Assembly: GCF_003813905.1 (NCBI RefSeq)
Contig: NZ_RPFJ01000018.1
Span: 1 to 42,096, forward strand
From: Aureibaculum marinum
Lineage (GTDB): Bacteria > Bacteroidota > Bacteroidia > Flavobacteriales > Flavobacteriaceae
Reading direction: 5' to 3'
DNA length: 42,096 nucleotides
In this document: one piece after another, positions 9,875-18,916 of the stretch
How positions within the stretch are numbered: position 1 is the stretch's first letter
How the letters are laid out: each line of letters opens with the position of its first letter
Position numbers and translations under genes: made by a program
The notes under the pieces: generated by a model
Told to the model about the DNA's origin: nothing
Database searches by the model: none
What the model saw: only the letters and a program-made list of their open reading frames with translations

Positions 9875-9905
9875 AAAGATATTTATATTTAAAATTAGTA
9901 TTACA

Positions 9906-9963
9906 TAACGTTTGTAACTCTAAGTAATTTAACGAAATAAAACGTTACTATTTCACAAATATA
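9906..9963 (-). promoter_or_regulatory. Candidate promoter and inverted repeat ahead of the polysaccharide operon
   Basis: On the minus strand TATATTTG (9956-9963) matches the Bacteroidota -7 element TAnnTTTG, about 80 bases upstream of the first operon gene. No TTG is found at the usual distance for a -33 element. Just downstream, in what would be the leader, two perfect 8-base arms, TAACGTTT (9906-9913) and AAACGTTA (9940-9947), form an inverted repeat with a 26-base spacer. This could be an operator or a weak hairpin. The rest of the 249-base gap to the divergent gene at 10124 is AT-rich with nothing else recognised. Confidence 0.4.
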
Positions 9964-10123
9964 ATAAACGTAAAAAATGTGTTTTAATTTTATCTCAAAT
10001 TGTTTTTATAAAAATGAATATTATTTCATAATTTTATACTTACATTTAAAATATTAAATGCAACCCATTATCATCTTAAAATTTAAAAAATTAAATCTTT
10101 TAAGGTAATAAAAAAAAATTGTT

Positions 10124-11215
10124 GTGAAGATAAAGTTGAGTTTTGTTATACCTCTGTATAACGCAGAAAAATACATAGAGCAATGTATTAATAGTATTAT
10201 AAATCAATCATTAAAAGAAGAAGAATTTGAGATAATTATTATCAATGATGGTTCGATAGACAATAGTTTATCTAAAGCGATTGAAATTTCTAAAAACTAT
10301 AAAAATGTTGAAGTTTATGATCAAATAAATAAAGGTGTTAGTGCTACTAGAAATAGAGGTATAGATTTAGCTCGAGGTACTTATATTTGGTTTATTGATT
10401 CTGATGATTATATTATTTCAGATACCGCTAATGAATTGTTAAGTTTTGCAGAAGACAACTCTTTAGATATTCTGGAATTTAAAATGATTAGGACCGAATC
10501 AAGAGTTTTAAATAAAACTATAAATAAAGGTGTTAACCGTTCTGAGGTAAAAATATTGGATGGAAAAGAATATTCTTCTAAAGTTGATTTAAGCGATAGC
10601 ACTTGTACAAATTTATACAGAAGAAAATTTATAATTGACTCAGAGGTTAGGTTTATTGAAGGAAAAATAATGGAGGATATGACCTTTAATGCTGAACTTT
10701 TTCCTCAAGCAAAGAGAATAGCATTTTACCCATTGGATGCATATCGTTACGTCATAAACCCTAATTCAATTTGGACCAATAAAGAGTCTAAGGCTTATAG
10801 GAAATCGATTGAAGATTTTATTTTTATGACTAAAAAATTCTCAAATTTTATTGAAGAGTATAAAAAAGAAGGAATAGATACCAACCTTATAAAAAATAAA
10901 CAACAAGAAATGCTTTACAATATCTCTAAGCGGTTATTGTTATGCGACTTTAAGCTTTCTGAAATAAAATTAAAAATTGACGACCTTTCAAGTCATAATC
11001 TATATCCTATTAACCCATACCTTGGCCATAGTTATTATAAAAAACTAGAAACTTTTTTATTCAATAAAAAATATCTATTCTTATTGTCAGTGTTACTTTA
11101 TAGATTATTTAAAAGACCTATAAATTATTTTATAATTAAAAATCACCAGCGTAAAAGAGAAAAACGAATAAAAGAAATTGTAGTAAAATTTGAGGAAGAA
11201 AAAGTTGCTATATAA
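10124..11215 (+). CDS. GT2-family (GT-A fold) glycosyltransferase
   Basis: 363 residues. It has the GT2 signatures FVIPLYNAEKYIEQCINSII at the N-terminus, IIINDGSIDNS (from about 38), a NKGVSATRNRGIDLARG block and the metal-binding DSDD at 92-95. The start is a GTG: the encoded MKIKLSFVIPLYN begins exactly where family members usually begin and no ATG fits. It is transcribed away from the minus-strand operon and stands alone, ending 50 bases from the convergent wlbA-like gene. It lacks long membrane helices, although its C-terminus has a basic amphipathic stretch that may dock on the membrane. Confidence 0.87.
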   Translation: MKIKLSFVIPLYNAEKYIEQCINSIINQSLKEEEFEIIIINDGSIDNSLSKAIEISKNYKNVEVYDQINKGVSATRNRGIDLARGTYIWFIDSDDYIISDTANELLSFAEDNSLDILEFKMIRTESRVLNKTINKGVNRSEVKILDGKEYSSKVDLSDSTCTNLYRRKFIIDSEVRFIEGKIMEDMTFNAELFPQAKRIAFYPLDAYRYVINPNSIWTNKESKAYRKSIEDFIFMTKKFSNFIEEYKKEGIDTNLIKNKQQEMLYNISKRLLLCDFKLSEIKLKIDDLSSHNLYPINPYLGHSYYKKLETFLFNKKYLFLLSVLLYRLFKRPINYFIIKNHQRKREKRIKEIVVKFEEEKVAI

Positions 11216-11265
11216 ACTTTTAACTTGCGTTAACAAATACGTTATCTTTTATTGTTGTAATACTT

Positions 11266-12240
11266 TTACATTCCGTTTTTAAAAGGGTGATTAGATTTTT
11301 CTTTTTTAGCAAAAGGATGATAATCACCTGTTAATGGAGTAATTTCAGCATTTCTTATTTGTTGTACAATTTCAATAGATTGTCTAGCATCTGATAAACC
11401 AAAGCCATTTCCTTTTAAAATATCTTCGTAACTTTTGGTATGTAATTCTGTAAATCCGCCACTAAATTCAATCTCTTCTCCATCAACTGTAATAGAACGG
11501 TAAGTTCGTTGTCCCGTAGCCTTAATCTCATCTGGAATTACATTATAATCTATAGATAGAAACCAACGTACTCGAGCTTTTTCAAATTCTAGATACCCAG
11601 AAGCTCTATCATGTGTATGTAAATGGACTATATTTTGTTTTACTTCACCAAAAATCCAAGACAACATATCATAAAAGTGAACACCAATATTAGAGGCAAT
11701 TCCTCCAGATTTGGAAGTGTCTCCTTTCCACGATGTATAATACCAATGCCCACGAGAAGTTAAATAAGTTAAGTCTACATCATAGACTTTGTCTTTAGGT
11801 CCATTCAATATTTTATTTTTTAAAGCTATTATGCTTTCATGTAATCTTAATTGTAATATGGTATAAACTTTCTTATTTGTTGCTTTTTCAATATCTTTAA
11901 GAGCATCAATGTTCCAAGGGTTTAACACTAATGGTTTTTCACAAATAGCATGTGCATCTCTTCGTAAAGCCATTCTTATATGTGCATCATGTAAATAGTT
12001 TGGCGTACAGATGCTTACGTAGTCTAAACCAATATTTTTTTGTCTTTTTAATTTTTCAATGTGTCTATCGAAACGTTCAAATTCAACAAAAAAATCAGCA
12101 TTTGGAAAGTAACTATCCATTATACCAACGCTGTCAAATTTATCTAATGCTGCAAGTAAATTGTTATTAGTGTCTTTAATAGCTTTTAAGTGTCTAGGGG
12201 CAATATATCCAGCAGCTCCTATGAGTGCAAAGTTTTTCAT
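11266..12240 (-). CDS. wlbA: Gfo/Idh/MocA-family oxidoreductase, WlbA/WbpB-like
   Basis: 324 residues. The Rossmann loop is GAAGYIAPRHLKAI (residues 8-21), followed by an unusually conserved block DSYFPNADFFVEFERFDRH, CTPNYLH (79-85) and EKPL (101-104) with the catalytic Lys102, then GGIASNIGVHFYDML. This matches the WlbA/WbpB group, which oxidises C3 of UDP-N-acetylglucosaminuronate on the way to UDP-2,3-diacetamido-2,3-dideoxy-mannuronate or -glucuronate. Its usual partners (WbpA dehydrogenase, aminotransferase, acetyltransferase) are not in the window. It is monocistronic here, convergent with the GT2 gene and divergent from the PIG-L gene. Confidence 0.82.
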   Translation of the reverse strand: MKNFALIGAAGYIAPRHLKAIKDTNNNLLAALDKFDSVGIMDSYFPNADFFVEFERFDRHIEKLKRQKNIGLDYVSICTPNYLHDAHIRMALRRDAHAICEKPLVLNPWNIDALKDIEKATNKKVYTILQLRLHESIIALKNKILNGPKDKVYDVDLTYLTSRGHWYYTSWKGDTSKSGGIASNIGVHFYDMLSWIFGEVKQNIVHLHTHDRASGYLEFEKARVRWFLSIDYNVIPDEIKATGQRTYRSITVDGEEIEFSGGFTELHTKSYEDILKGNGFGLSDARQSIEIVQQIRNAEITPLTGDYHPFAKKEKSNHPFKNGM

Positions 12241-12284
12241 AAATTATGAGTGTCTAAATAACTAAATGTTTTGTAAATAGTTTT

Positions 12285-12292
12285 CAAAAGTA
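12285..12292 (-). promoter_or_regulatory. Candidate -7 element for the wlbA-like gene
   Basis: On the minus strand TACTTTTG fits TAnnTTTG, 45 bases ahead of the start codon at 12240. No good -33 TTG is present at 17-23 bases. The same octamer occurs in the opposite direction at 12345-12352, so the divergent intergenic region carries a mirrored pair. Confidence 0.45.
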
Positions 12293-12344
12293 AAAATAAT
12301 CTATTTTATAAATGAGTTTATTAAAGACTATCTGTGTTTTTGAT

Positions 12345-12352
12345 TACTTTTG
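12345..12352 (+). promoter_or_regulatory. Candidate -7 element for the PIG-L gene
   Basis: TACTTTTG matches TAnnTTTG and lies 48 bases ahead of the ATG at 12401. A -33 TTG is not evident. The element is identical to the one on the opposite strand at 12285-12292. Confidence 0.45.
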
Positions 12353-12400
12353 TTTTAACGTATTATTATTAGACTTATTTTGAATTTTATTGAATAATTT

Positions 12401-13792
12401 ATGAAAAAAATCATTTTTACGTTTCTTGCTCTCGGTTTGATTGCACTAGGCATTATTTTATTTTATGCTCATAAGAAGAGAGTTTCTGTTTATAATTACG
12501 ATACTTCAAGAAATTATAATTATAATTTTAAAGGTAGTAATGCTGAAATATTGAATTTAAAATTAACTAATAATACACTTAAAATACCTATTACAGCTAA
12601 TGATAATATATCAGCATTTTTAAAAGTAGACATAAAATCAACATTAATTGGAAAATTTTTTAGACCTCAAATAAATATTCATTTTAATGATAAAATAATA
12701 TCTCAGCAATTTGAAATTGGAGCTAACAAAATTCGTTATTTGAATGTTAGTGAGGCTTTAAACTCTAAATGTTCTCAAATTGAATTAGAAACTAAAAATA
12801 TAAAAATTGTAAGTGATGAAGTTACCCTTTTTCTATTTAAGAATGATAGTTTAAAAGGTAAACGAATATTAATACTTTCTCCACATCCAGATGATGCGGA
12901 AATAGCAGCTTATGGATTATACGCATCTTATCCTGAAAACACCTATGTTGTTACAGTTACCGCAGGTGACGCGGGCGAATTTAAATATGATGAAATTTAT
13001 CAAGATAGTTTAACTCATTATTTACAAAAAGGAAAGATACGTACTTGGAATAGTCTTACAGTTCCTATGTTGGGTGGTGTTAAATCAGAAAACATTATAA
13101 ATCTTGGGTATTTTAATGAAGCTCTGCCTACAATGTATAAAAATGATACTGCTTTAATAAAAACACGTTTTACTAAAACTTATGATATTAGTACATTTAG
13201 AAAACAGAATATTAGTAAAACTATACAACATTTAAATGCTACATCCAATTGGGTGTCTTTAATTAATGATTTTACTTTTTTATTAGACTCTATTAAACCA
13301 GATGTTATTATTACTCCATATCCTAAATTAGATAGTCATCTAGATCATAAATTCACCTCGATTGCATTATTTGAAGCTCTAAAAAAATTAGGCGTAAATA
13401 AAGGAAAATTGCTGTTATATACTAATCATTTACCTGAAAGTGGTTCTTACCCTTATGGTAAAACAAGAACCCCAATTACTTTACCTCCTAACTTTGAAAG
13501 TTCTTTATACTTTAAGAATATTTATTCATTTCCTCTTTCTAAAAAACTGCAGCAGGAAAAAATTTTAGCCTTAGACGCAATGAATGACTTAAGATTAGAT
13601 ACTGATTATTTAAAAACTAAAAGTGCCTTTATTTATGCCTTAAAAATATTTAAACGAAATACTGTTGGACCTCAAATTGATTATTTTAGAAGATCTGTTC
13701 GTTCTAATGAATTGTTTTTTGAAATTCCTATTAGTGACTTATATGATACTAACAAACTAAAAATAATATCAGACGACATTTTGTCTAAATAA
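12401..13792 (+). CDS. Membrane-anchored PIG-L family deacetylase
   Basis: 463 residues. A single N-terminal membrane helix (about residues 4-23) anchors it with the catalytic part outside the cytosol. Residues 30-150 form a beta-rich extension of unknown role. The PIG-L domain follows: SPHPDDAEIAAYG gives zinc ligands His162 and Asp165, and DSHLDH gives His316. Family members remove N-acetyl groups from GlcNAc-containing lipids, glycans or small thiol precursors using zinc. In this surface-polysaccharide neighbourhood a periplasmic glycan deacetylase is the likely role. Its 3' end overlaps the convergent T9SS gene by 8 bases. The start is supported by the hydrophobic N-terminus. Confidence 0.85.
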   Translation: MKKIIFTFLALGLIALGIILFYAHKKRVSVYNYDTSRNYNYNFKGSNAEILNLKLTNNTLKIPITANDNISAFLKVDIKSTLIGKFFRPQINIHFNDKIISQQFEIGANKIRYLNVSEALNSKCSQIELETKNIKIVSDEVTLFLFKNDSLKGKRILILSPHPDDAEIAAYGLYASYPENTYVVTVTAGDAGEFKYDEIYQDSLTHYLQKGKIRTWNSLTVPMLGGVKSENIINLGYFNEALPTMYKNDTALIKTRFTKTYDISTFRKQNISKTIQHLNATSNWVSLINDFTFLLDSIKPDVIITPYPKLDSHLDHKFTSIALFEALKKLGVNKGKLLLYTNHLPESGSYPYGKTRTPITLPPNFESSLYFKNIYSFPLSKKLQQEKILALDAMNDLRLDTDYLKTKSAFIYALKIFKRNTVGPQIDYFRRSVRSNELFFEIPISDLYDTNKLKIISDDILSK

Positions 13793-16700
13793 CAATTATT
13801 TTTTCTGTTGCATTAAAATTATCATTATACATTTTTACAAAATAAATTCCATCTGCAACATGAGATAAGTTAATTTGTGTAAAAACACCATTAGTATCAC
13901 CTTTCACTTCTCCTCTGTAAACGATTTTTCCACTTAATGCGGATACGATAAATTTTACTCCTGTTTTTTCTGAGGGTATATTAATGTTTATCAACCCTTC
14001 TGACGGATTTGGATACATACTATATTCTACTGCTTTTTTAGAGGTACAATCTTCTACGGTTACTAGTATGTCAACAGTTTCTAAAACTCCGTTTTTCTGT
14101 GCAGATACCGTATAAATTGTAGTGGTTTCTGGATTGACAGTAATCTCAGACTCCATACTACCGTTGTTCCAAAGATAATTTAAACTTCCACGGGCCTGCA
14201 ATACTAGTTCATCGCCTTTACAAATGGTTAAATCTTCACCGTTATTAATAATTAAAGGAACATTTTCTACAGTAACCTTTACTTCATCATATCCACTACA
14301 ATTAGTTCCATTACCTACATTTACAGAATAGATTGTTGTACTTTCTGGTTGAACAGTTATACTTTGAGTTGTTTCTCCTGTACTCCATAAATAGGTACTA
14401 CCACCTGTAGCTGTAAGGGTATACTTATCACCTGGTTCTATAAAAACATCATTACCAGCATCAGCAACTACACTTTCATTTACATAAACTGTAATTTCAT
14501 CTGTTGCGTCTGCCATACAAGCACTACTACTTGCTGTTATTGTATATGTAGTAGTTTCGGTAGGCCTTACAGAGATACTTGAAGTTGTGGCACCTGTACT
14601 CCATAAATAATTTCCATGTCCTGTAGCTCTTAAGGTAACTACTTCCCCACTACAAATTGTTATATCTTCTCCTAAACTTACTTGTGCAGCTCGCTGAACA
14701 TCAACAAAAACCTCGTCAGAAACTGAACAATTTCCATCAGAGCTACTTACCCAATAGCTTTCAGGTTTAACAGGGCTTACAGTTATGCTTTTTGTAGTTT
14801 CTCCTGTACTCCATAAGAAATTTCCAGTACCTTCTGCTGTTAAAACAACTGATTCTCCTACACATATACTTTTATCCTCGCCAGCATCTACATACAATTC
14901 TTTACCAACATTAACTACTATGTCATCAGATGCTGTTCCCCCACATCCATTAGTAGCAGTTACTGAATAAGTAGTAGTTTCTAAAGGGTTCACTATAATA
15001 GATGCCGTTGTTTCTCCCGTACTCCATAAAAAATCACCTACACCTTCTGCGGTTAAAGTCACTTGATCTCCATAACAAATATTTAAATCTTCGCCTAACT
15101 TCACTGAAGCCAAGTCATTTACTGTTACTACAACATCATCTGTTACTTTACAATCTCCTGTCCCCGATGAAACAGTGTAAGTTTTGGTTTCTTCAGGTTT
15201 TACAACAATACTTTGAGAGGTTTCTCCAGTATTCCATAAAAAATCACCATTACCTGATGCTGTTAGTGTTATTTCTTCTCCTCTACAAATTGTTACATCT
15301 TCACCAGCGTTTAGTGTAATTTCTTGAATAACATTAATAACGATAGAGTCAGAAACACTTAAATTTTCACCGCCACATAACGTACTGGCTGTTACAGAGT
15401 ATGTTGATGTTTCTGTTGGATTTACAATTATGCTTTTTGTAGTTTCTCCAGTATTCCACAAGAAATCACCTATTCCGTTGGCAGTTAAAACCACTTCACT
15501 TCCAGAACAAATTGAAATATCATCACCCAAACTAACTTCAGGTGTAGTTGAAACTGTAACAGTGACTTCATCTGTTAATGAACATTCACCTGAAGATGAA
15601 GTTACTGTGTAGGTTGTTGTTTCAGAAGGAGTTACTGTTATACTTGGAGTTGTTTCTCCAGTGCTCCAAAGATAATCACCATTACTACTAGTTGCTGTTA
15701 ATGTTACTTCTGAAGTACCACAAATAGTTATGTCTTCTCCGGCATCAAGTGTTATTCCTGGAATAACGTTTACAACAATGGTGTCAGAGACGCTTAAATT
15801 TTCACCTCCACAAAGAACACTGGCCGTTGCTATATACGTTGTGGTTTCCAAAGGAGCTACAGTTATAGTTTGTGAAGTTTCTCCAGTATTCCATAAAAAA
15901 TTGCCAGACCCTTCAGCTGTTAAGGTTAATTCGCTTCCAGAACAAACTGTTAAATCTTCACCTAAATTCACAGAAGGTGATTCTGTGACCGTAACAACAA
16001 CATCATCAGAAATAGAGCACTCACCAATAGCAGAAGTTACGCTATAAGTAGTGGTTTCTGTTGGAGATACAATTATACTAGCTGTAGTTTCTCCTGTACT
16101 CCATAAATAATTATCAGCTCCTTCAGCAGTTAAAGTAACTTCACTTCCAGAACAAATTGAAACATCATCACCAGCGTTGACGGTACTATCTACAATTTTT
16201 ACAAGAATTTCATCAGTAACTGTAGAATCACAAGCATTACTTGCGGATACACTATATTTTGTAGTCTCGGTTGGACTAACTGTAATGCTAGGTGTAGTCT
16301 CTCCTGTACTCCACAAAAAATCACCAACTCCAACTGCAGTTAAAACAACCTCGTTACCAGAGCATGAAACAACATCTTCACCTAAATCAACCAAAGGCAA
16401 ATCATTAACCGTAACTACAACTTCATCAGAAGCTGAATTTTCTCCATTGGTTACAGTTACGGTATATGTAGTTGTTTTTTCTGGACTTACATTGATACTT
16501 GATGATGTTTCTCCTGTACTCCATAAAAATGTGCCTTCTCCAACAATTGTAGCAGTTAGTGAAATCTCAGAGCCTTTACAAATTTCTACATCGAGACCTG
16601 CATCAACATCAATATATCCAGTAGTATTTTCACCATATTGATATGCTCCAATAGTATTTACATTACCTCTAAACTTCATATCATAATCATAATTAACTAA

Positions 16701-18536
16701 TTCTGATATCTGTCCACCTTCAGTAATACTTTTGGGTGTATTATCTGTAGGTTTATAATATTTATCCAATTTTGGATCAACTGAAATATTTCCTTTACCA
16801 GATTCAGTACCCCAAGAATTATAAAAGTTAGAGTTTTCAAAAGAAACATTCAAAGAAGAGTTGCTAGGAGCTGTTGCAACATTTTTCTTAACATTCAAAA
16901 TTTGGGAATTAATTACCTTTAAATTTGAAACCTTTGAATAAATCTCTTTGTAAAAGTAATTACTATCATCAAAAGTACAGTTAATAATAGTGTTATTTAT
17001 TAATGTTGATGCGGCATTACTAGGATTATTACTTTGAACGTATATAGAGTATTTTGTTTTACTGAACACACTATTTCTGATAATATTATGACTTCCTATT
17101 GTGTTATCATTTGTATTTCCTTCTTCTCGATTATCTTTAAACCCAATTCCAAAAGTAGTGTTATGACCTTTAACTCTTTCTATAATATTATAATTAGAAC
17201 CTCCCCAAATCCAAACAACCCCGGTGTTTTCATTTGAAGTATAATTTGAAGAATTAGCGTTATTACCAGCTACACAATCTTTTATTACATTGTAATTACT
17301 TCCATAATTTCTGATATAAAAAGGTTCTGCAATATTAATACCTTGTGATTTTTCAATAAGGTTGTAGGTATTGCTAAGATTGGAAGAACCACGAATTCCA
17401 ATACCATGAGTACTATTGTTAGTTGACTTAGTATTAAAATTTTCAGCATAACAATTAGTTATAATATTATTATGTCCATTAACACTTATTTGATAGTCAG
17501 AATGATCATATTTACCTGTTCTATCGTTGTATGATTTTGTATCTTTAATTAAATTATTACCATCACCAAATAAAGTAAAATTACCCATAGAGGCATTCAC
17601 TCCTCTACAGTCTAACACTTTCATATTATTATTTGATGTGAAGGGCCTATACCCACTTCCTGATTTGTAAGTTGCAAGATCTATAAAAGAAGCATTTAAA
17701 TCATTAGGAGATGAATTATTACCTCCAAAAGTCAATCCATTTACTCTATCAAATATCAAATTACTATTTTTCGTATTGTTAGCTCTAATACCTTTGTAAT
17801 AATTTGTAATTTGTAAATTTCTAAAAACAACATAATTTACTCCCATTAATTGTATTGCATGGCCAGTAGAAGGTGATTTTCCTGTAAGTGTTGGCATTTC
17901 ATTAGTACTCCATGTTTTACCATAATCATAATAATTACTAGTAATGTCTCCTGGCGAATTCTTATAACCTATAAATTTTAAAGGACTAACCGGTGTTCCA
18001 TCATTGTATAATGATAAGTTTTGATTTCCATAATTACCTGCTTTTATCCATACCGTAATTCCTGCATTGGCTTTGTCAAAGGCCTCTTCTAACGTCCATG
18101 CAGAATCTTCAGACTTTCCATCTCCTCCACCAGTAGCTGAAGTAGTAACATACCTATATTCATTAGCATCAGGTTCTGGAATGTTATTTACAATATATGA
18201 CAAGGTAAATTCTATTAACGCATTTCCATTTACATCTTTAATATCACTTCCTCCTTCATACCTTATTGTATTATTGTCCCAATACGTAAACTTTTCAGAA
18301 ACAGTTAAATAATGATTTGATAATTGACCTTCATTAATGGTAATACTAGAAATTGATTTATTACTTATTGTAAAACCATTATAACTAGAACCAATTATAG
18401 GTTTGTCACTATCAAAATAAACTCGGTCTGGTTCAGACGCTTCTATCCTGAAATTAGAAATTGTTGGGGGAGTAATCGCAAAAAGGATATTAGTAAAGAA
18501 TACAATACCAATAAACAAGAATAATTTTTTTGTCAT
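13785..18536 (-). CDS. T9SS-exported beta-helix protein with twelve Ig-like repeats
   Basis: 1583 residues. A signal peptide (1-20, ending LFA) leads into an Ig-like segment to about 125. Next comes a right-handed parallel beta-helix region (about 128-640) that opens with the SAWTLEEAFDKANAG / VWIKAGNYG pattern common in secreted pectate-lyase-like proteins. Twelve tandem repeats (about 642-1495) each contain LW(S/N)TGETT and a CxG turn. Residues about 1507-1583 form a type A T9SS sorting domain (YPNPSEG ... GKIVY ... GIYFVKM). It is therefore predicted to be exported across the outer membrane and attached to or released from the surface. It may bind or cleave polysaccharide, but no catalytic residues of a named lyase family are evident, so enzymatic activity is unproven. 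Confidence 0.9.
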   Translation of the reverse strand: MTKKLFLFIGIVFFTNILFAITPPTISNFRIEASEPDRVYFDSDKPIIGSSYNGFTISNKSISSITINEGQLSNHYLTVSEKFTYWDNNTIRYEGGSDIKDVNGNALIEFTLSYIVNNIPEPDANEYRYVTTSATGGGDGKSEDSAWTLEEAFDKANAGITVWIKAGNYGNQNLSLYNDGTPVSPLKFIGYKNSPGDITSNYYDYGKTWSTNEMPTLTGKSPSTGHAIQLMGVNYVVFRNLQITNYYKGIRANNTKNSNLIFDRVNGLTFGGNNSSPNDLNASFIDLATYKSGSGYRPFTSNNNMKVLDCRGVNASMGNFTLFGDGNNLIKDTKSYNDRTGKYDHSDYQISVNGHNNIITNCYAENFNTKSTNNSTHGIGIRGSSNLSNTYNLIEKSQGINIAEPFYIRNYGSNYNVIKDCVAGNNANSSNYTSNENTGVVWIWGGSNYNIIERVKGHNTTFGIGFKDNREEGNTNDNTIGSHNIIRNSVFSKTKYSIYVQSNNPSNAASTLINNTIINCTFDDSNYFYKEIYSKVSNLKVINSQILNVKKNVATAPSNSSLNVSFENSNFYNSWGTESGKGNISVDPKLDKYYKPTDNTPKSITEGGQISELVNYDYDMKFRGNVNTIGAYQYGENTTGYIDVDAGLDVEICKGSEISLTATIVGEGTFLWSTGETSSSINVSPEKTTTYTVTVTNGENSASDEVVVTVNDLPLVDLGEDVVSCSGNEVVLTAVGVGDFLWSTGETTPSITVSPTETTKYSVSASNACDSTVTDEILVKIVDSTVNAGDDVSICSGSEVTLTAEGADNYLWSTGETTASIIVSPTETTTYSVTSAIGECSISDDVVVTVTESPSVNLGEDLTVCSGSELTLTAEGSGNFLWNTGETSQTITVAPLETTTYIATASVLCGGENLSVSDTIVVNVIPGITLDAGEDITICGTSEVTLTATSSNGDYLWSTGETTPSITVTPSETTTYTVTSSSGECSLTDEVTVTVSTTPEVSLGDDISICSGSEVVLTANGIGDFLWNTGETTKSIIVNPTETSTYSVTASTLCGGENLSVSDSIVINVIQEITLNAGEDVTICRGEEITLTASGNGDFLWNTGETSQSIVVKPEETKTYTVSSGTGDCKVTDDVVVTVNDLASVKLGEDLNICYGDQVTLTAEGVGDFLWSTGETTASIIVNPLETTTYSVTATNGCGGTASDDIVVNVGKELYVDAGEDKSICVGESVVLTAEGTGNFLWSTGETTKSITVSPVKPESYWVSSSDGNCSVSDEVFVDVQRAAQVSLGEDITICSGEVVTLRATGHGNYLWSTGATTSSISVRPTETTTYTITASSSACMADATDEITVYVNESVVADAGNDVFIEPGDKYTLTATGGSTYLWSTGETTQSITVQPESTTIYSVNVGNGTNCSGYDEVKVTVENVPLIINNGEDLTICKGDELVLQARGSLNYLWNNGSMESEITVNPETTTIYTVSAQKNGVLETVDILVTVEDCTSKKAVEYSMYPNPSEGLININIPSEKTGVKFIVSALSGKIVYRGEVKGDTNGVFTQINLSHVADGIYFVKMYNDNFNATEKIIVI
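14052..16613 (-). repeat. Tandem protein repeat array, 12 x ~70 codons, with two-unit super-period
   Basis: The Trp of the LW(S/N)TG core falls at residues 672, 742, 812, 882, 957, 1027, 1101, 1171, 1242, 1312, 1384 and 1456, a spacing of 70-75. Each unit opens with an (A/L)GxD turn and, in most, a Cys in a CSG-like turn. Repeats 1, 3, 5, 7, 9 and 11 carry the AG form and 2, 4, 6, 8 and 10 the LG form; repeat 12 has NG. Many units also hold a second Cys near their end (e.g. GECS) that could form a disulfide. Repeat pairs 4-5 and 6-7 share an extra CGGENLSVSD segment, pointing to duplication of a two-domain block. Confidence 0.9.
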
Positions 18537-18916
18537 AGTTTTACCTCAGATAATTTATTTAATTAATTATCAGTAATATTTCTTTTTCAAAAAAGCAATT
18601 GTATTCTAGTTCATTGAATAATAAAATTCAAATCACAGGGAGGATATAGAATAAATATGTTTTTTAATTCTTTTCTTAGCAGATTTTATTTATTACTCAA
18701 CGTTATATTTTTAATTAAATTGTATTTTATTAATAACATTTTAATAGTAATAAATAATTTCGTCGCGAACGTACTTTTCAATTCTAAAGGAATTCTAAAG
18801 TTATCTTTAGATTCTTATTTTTTGTTTAAAACTTCAATTTTTGTTAATAAGTTTATCACTCTAAGATTGAGTGTTGTATTTTTGTATAAACGTAATAAAT
18901 TGCTTGATAATTTTTC
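18537..18916. other. 380-base divergent intergenic region
   Basis: The gap lies between the T9SS protein gene (minus) and the DUF4369 lipoprotein gene (plus). On the plus strand TATTTTTG at 18877-18884 fits TAnnTTTG, 33 bases ahead of the ATG at 18917, without a clear -33 TTG. No comparable element was found for the minus-strand gene. A purine-rich GGGAGG at 18638-18643 precedes a short Phe/Leu/Asn-rich open frame (18657-18920) that looks non-coding. Otherwise AT-rich with nothing recognised. Confidence 0.5.

Noticed and set aside
14052-16613. Regular ~210-base periodicity that might suggest a CRISPR or satellite array
   Set aside because: The repeats are in frame, diverged at the third codon position and encode an Ig-like domain; there are no short identical repeats with unique spacers.
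14785-16641. Several plus-strand open frames (e.g. 15002-15319, 15730-16047, 16177-16641) opposite the T9SS repeats
   Set aside because: They recur with the period of the minus-strand repeats and share repeated Ser/Thr/Val motifs, so they are shadows of the repeat codons.
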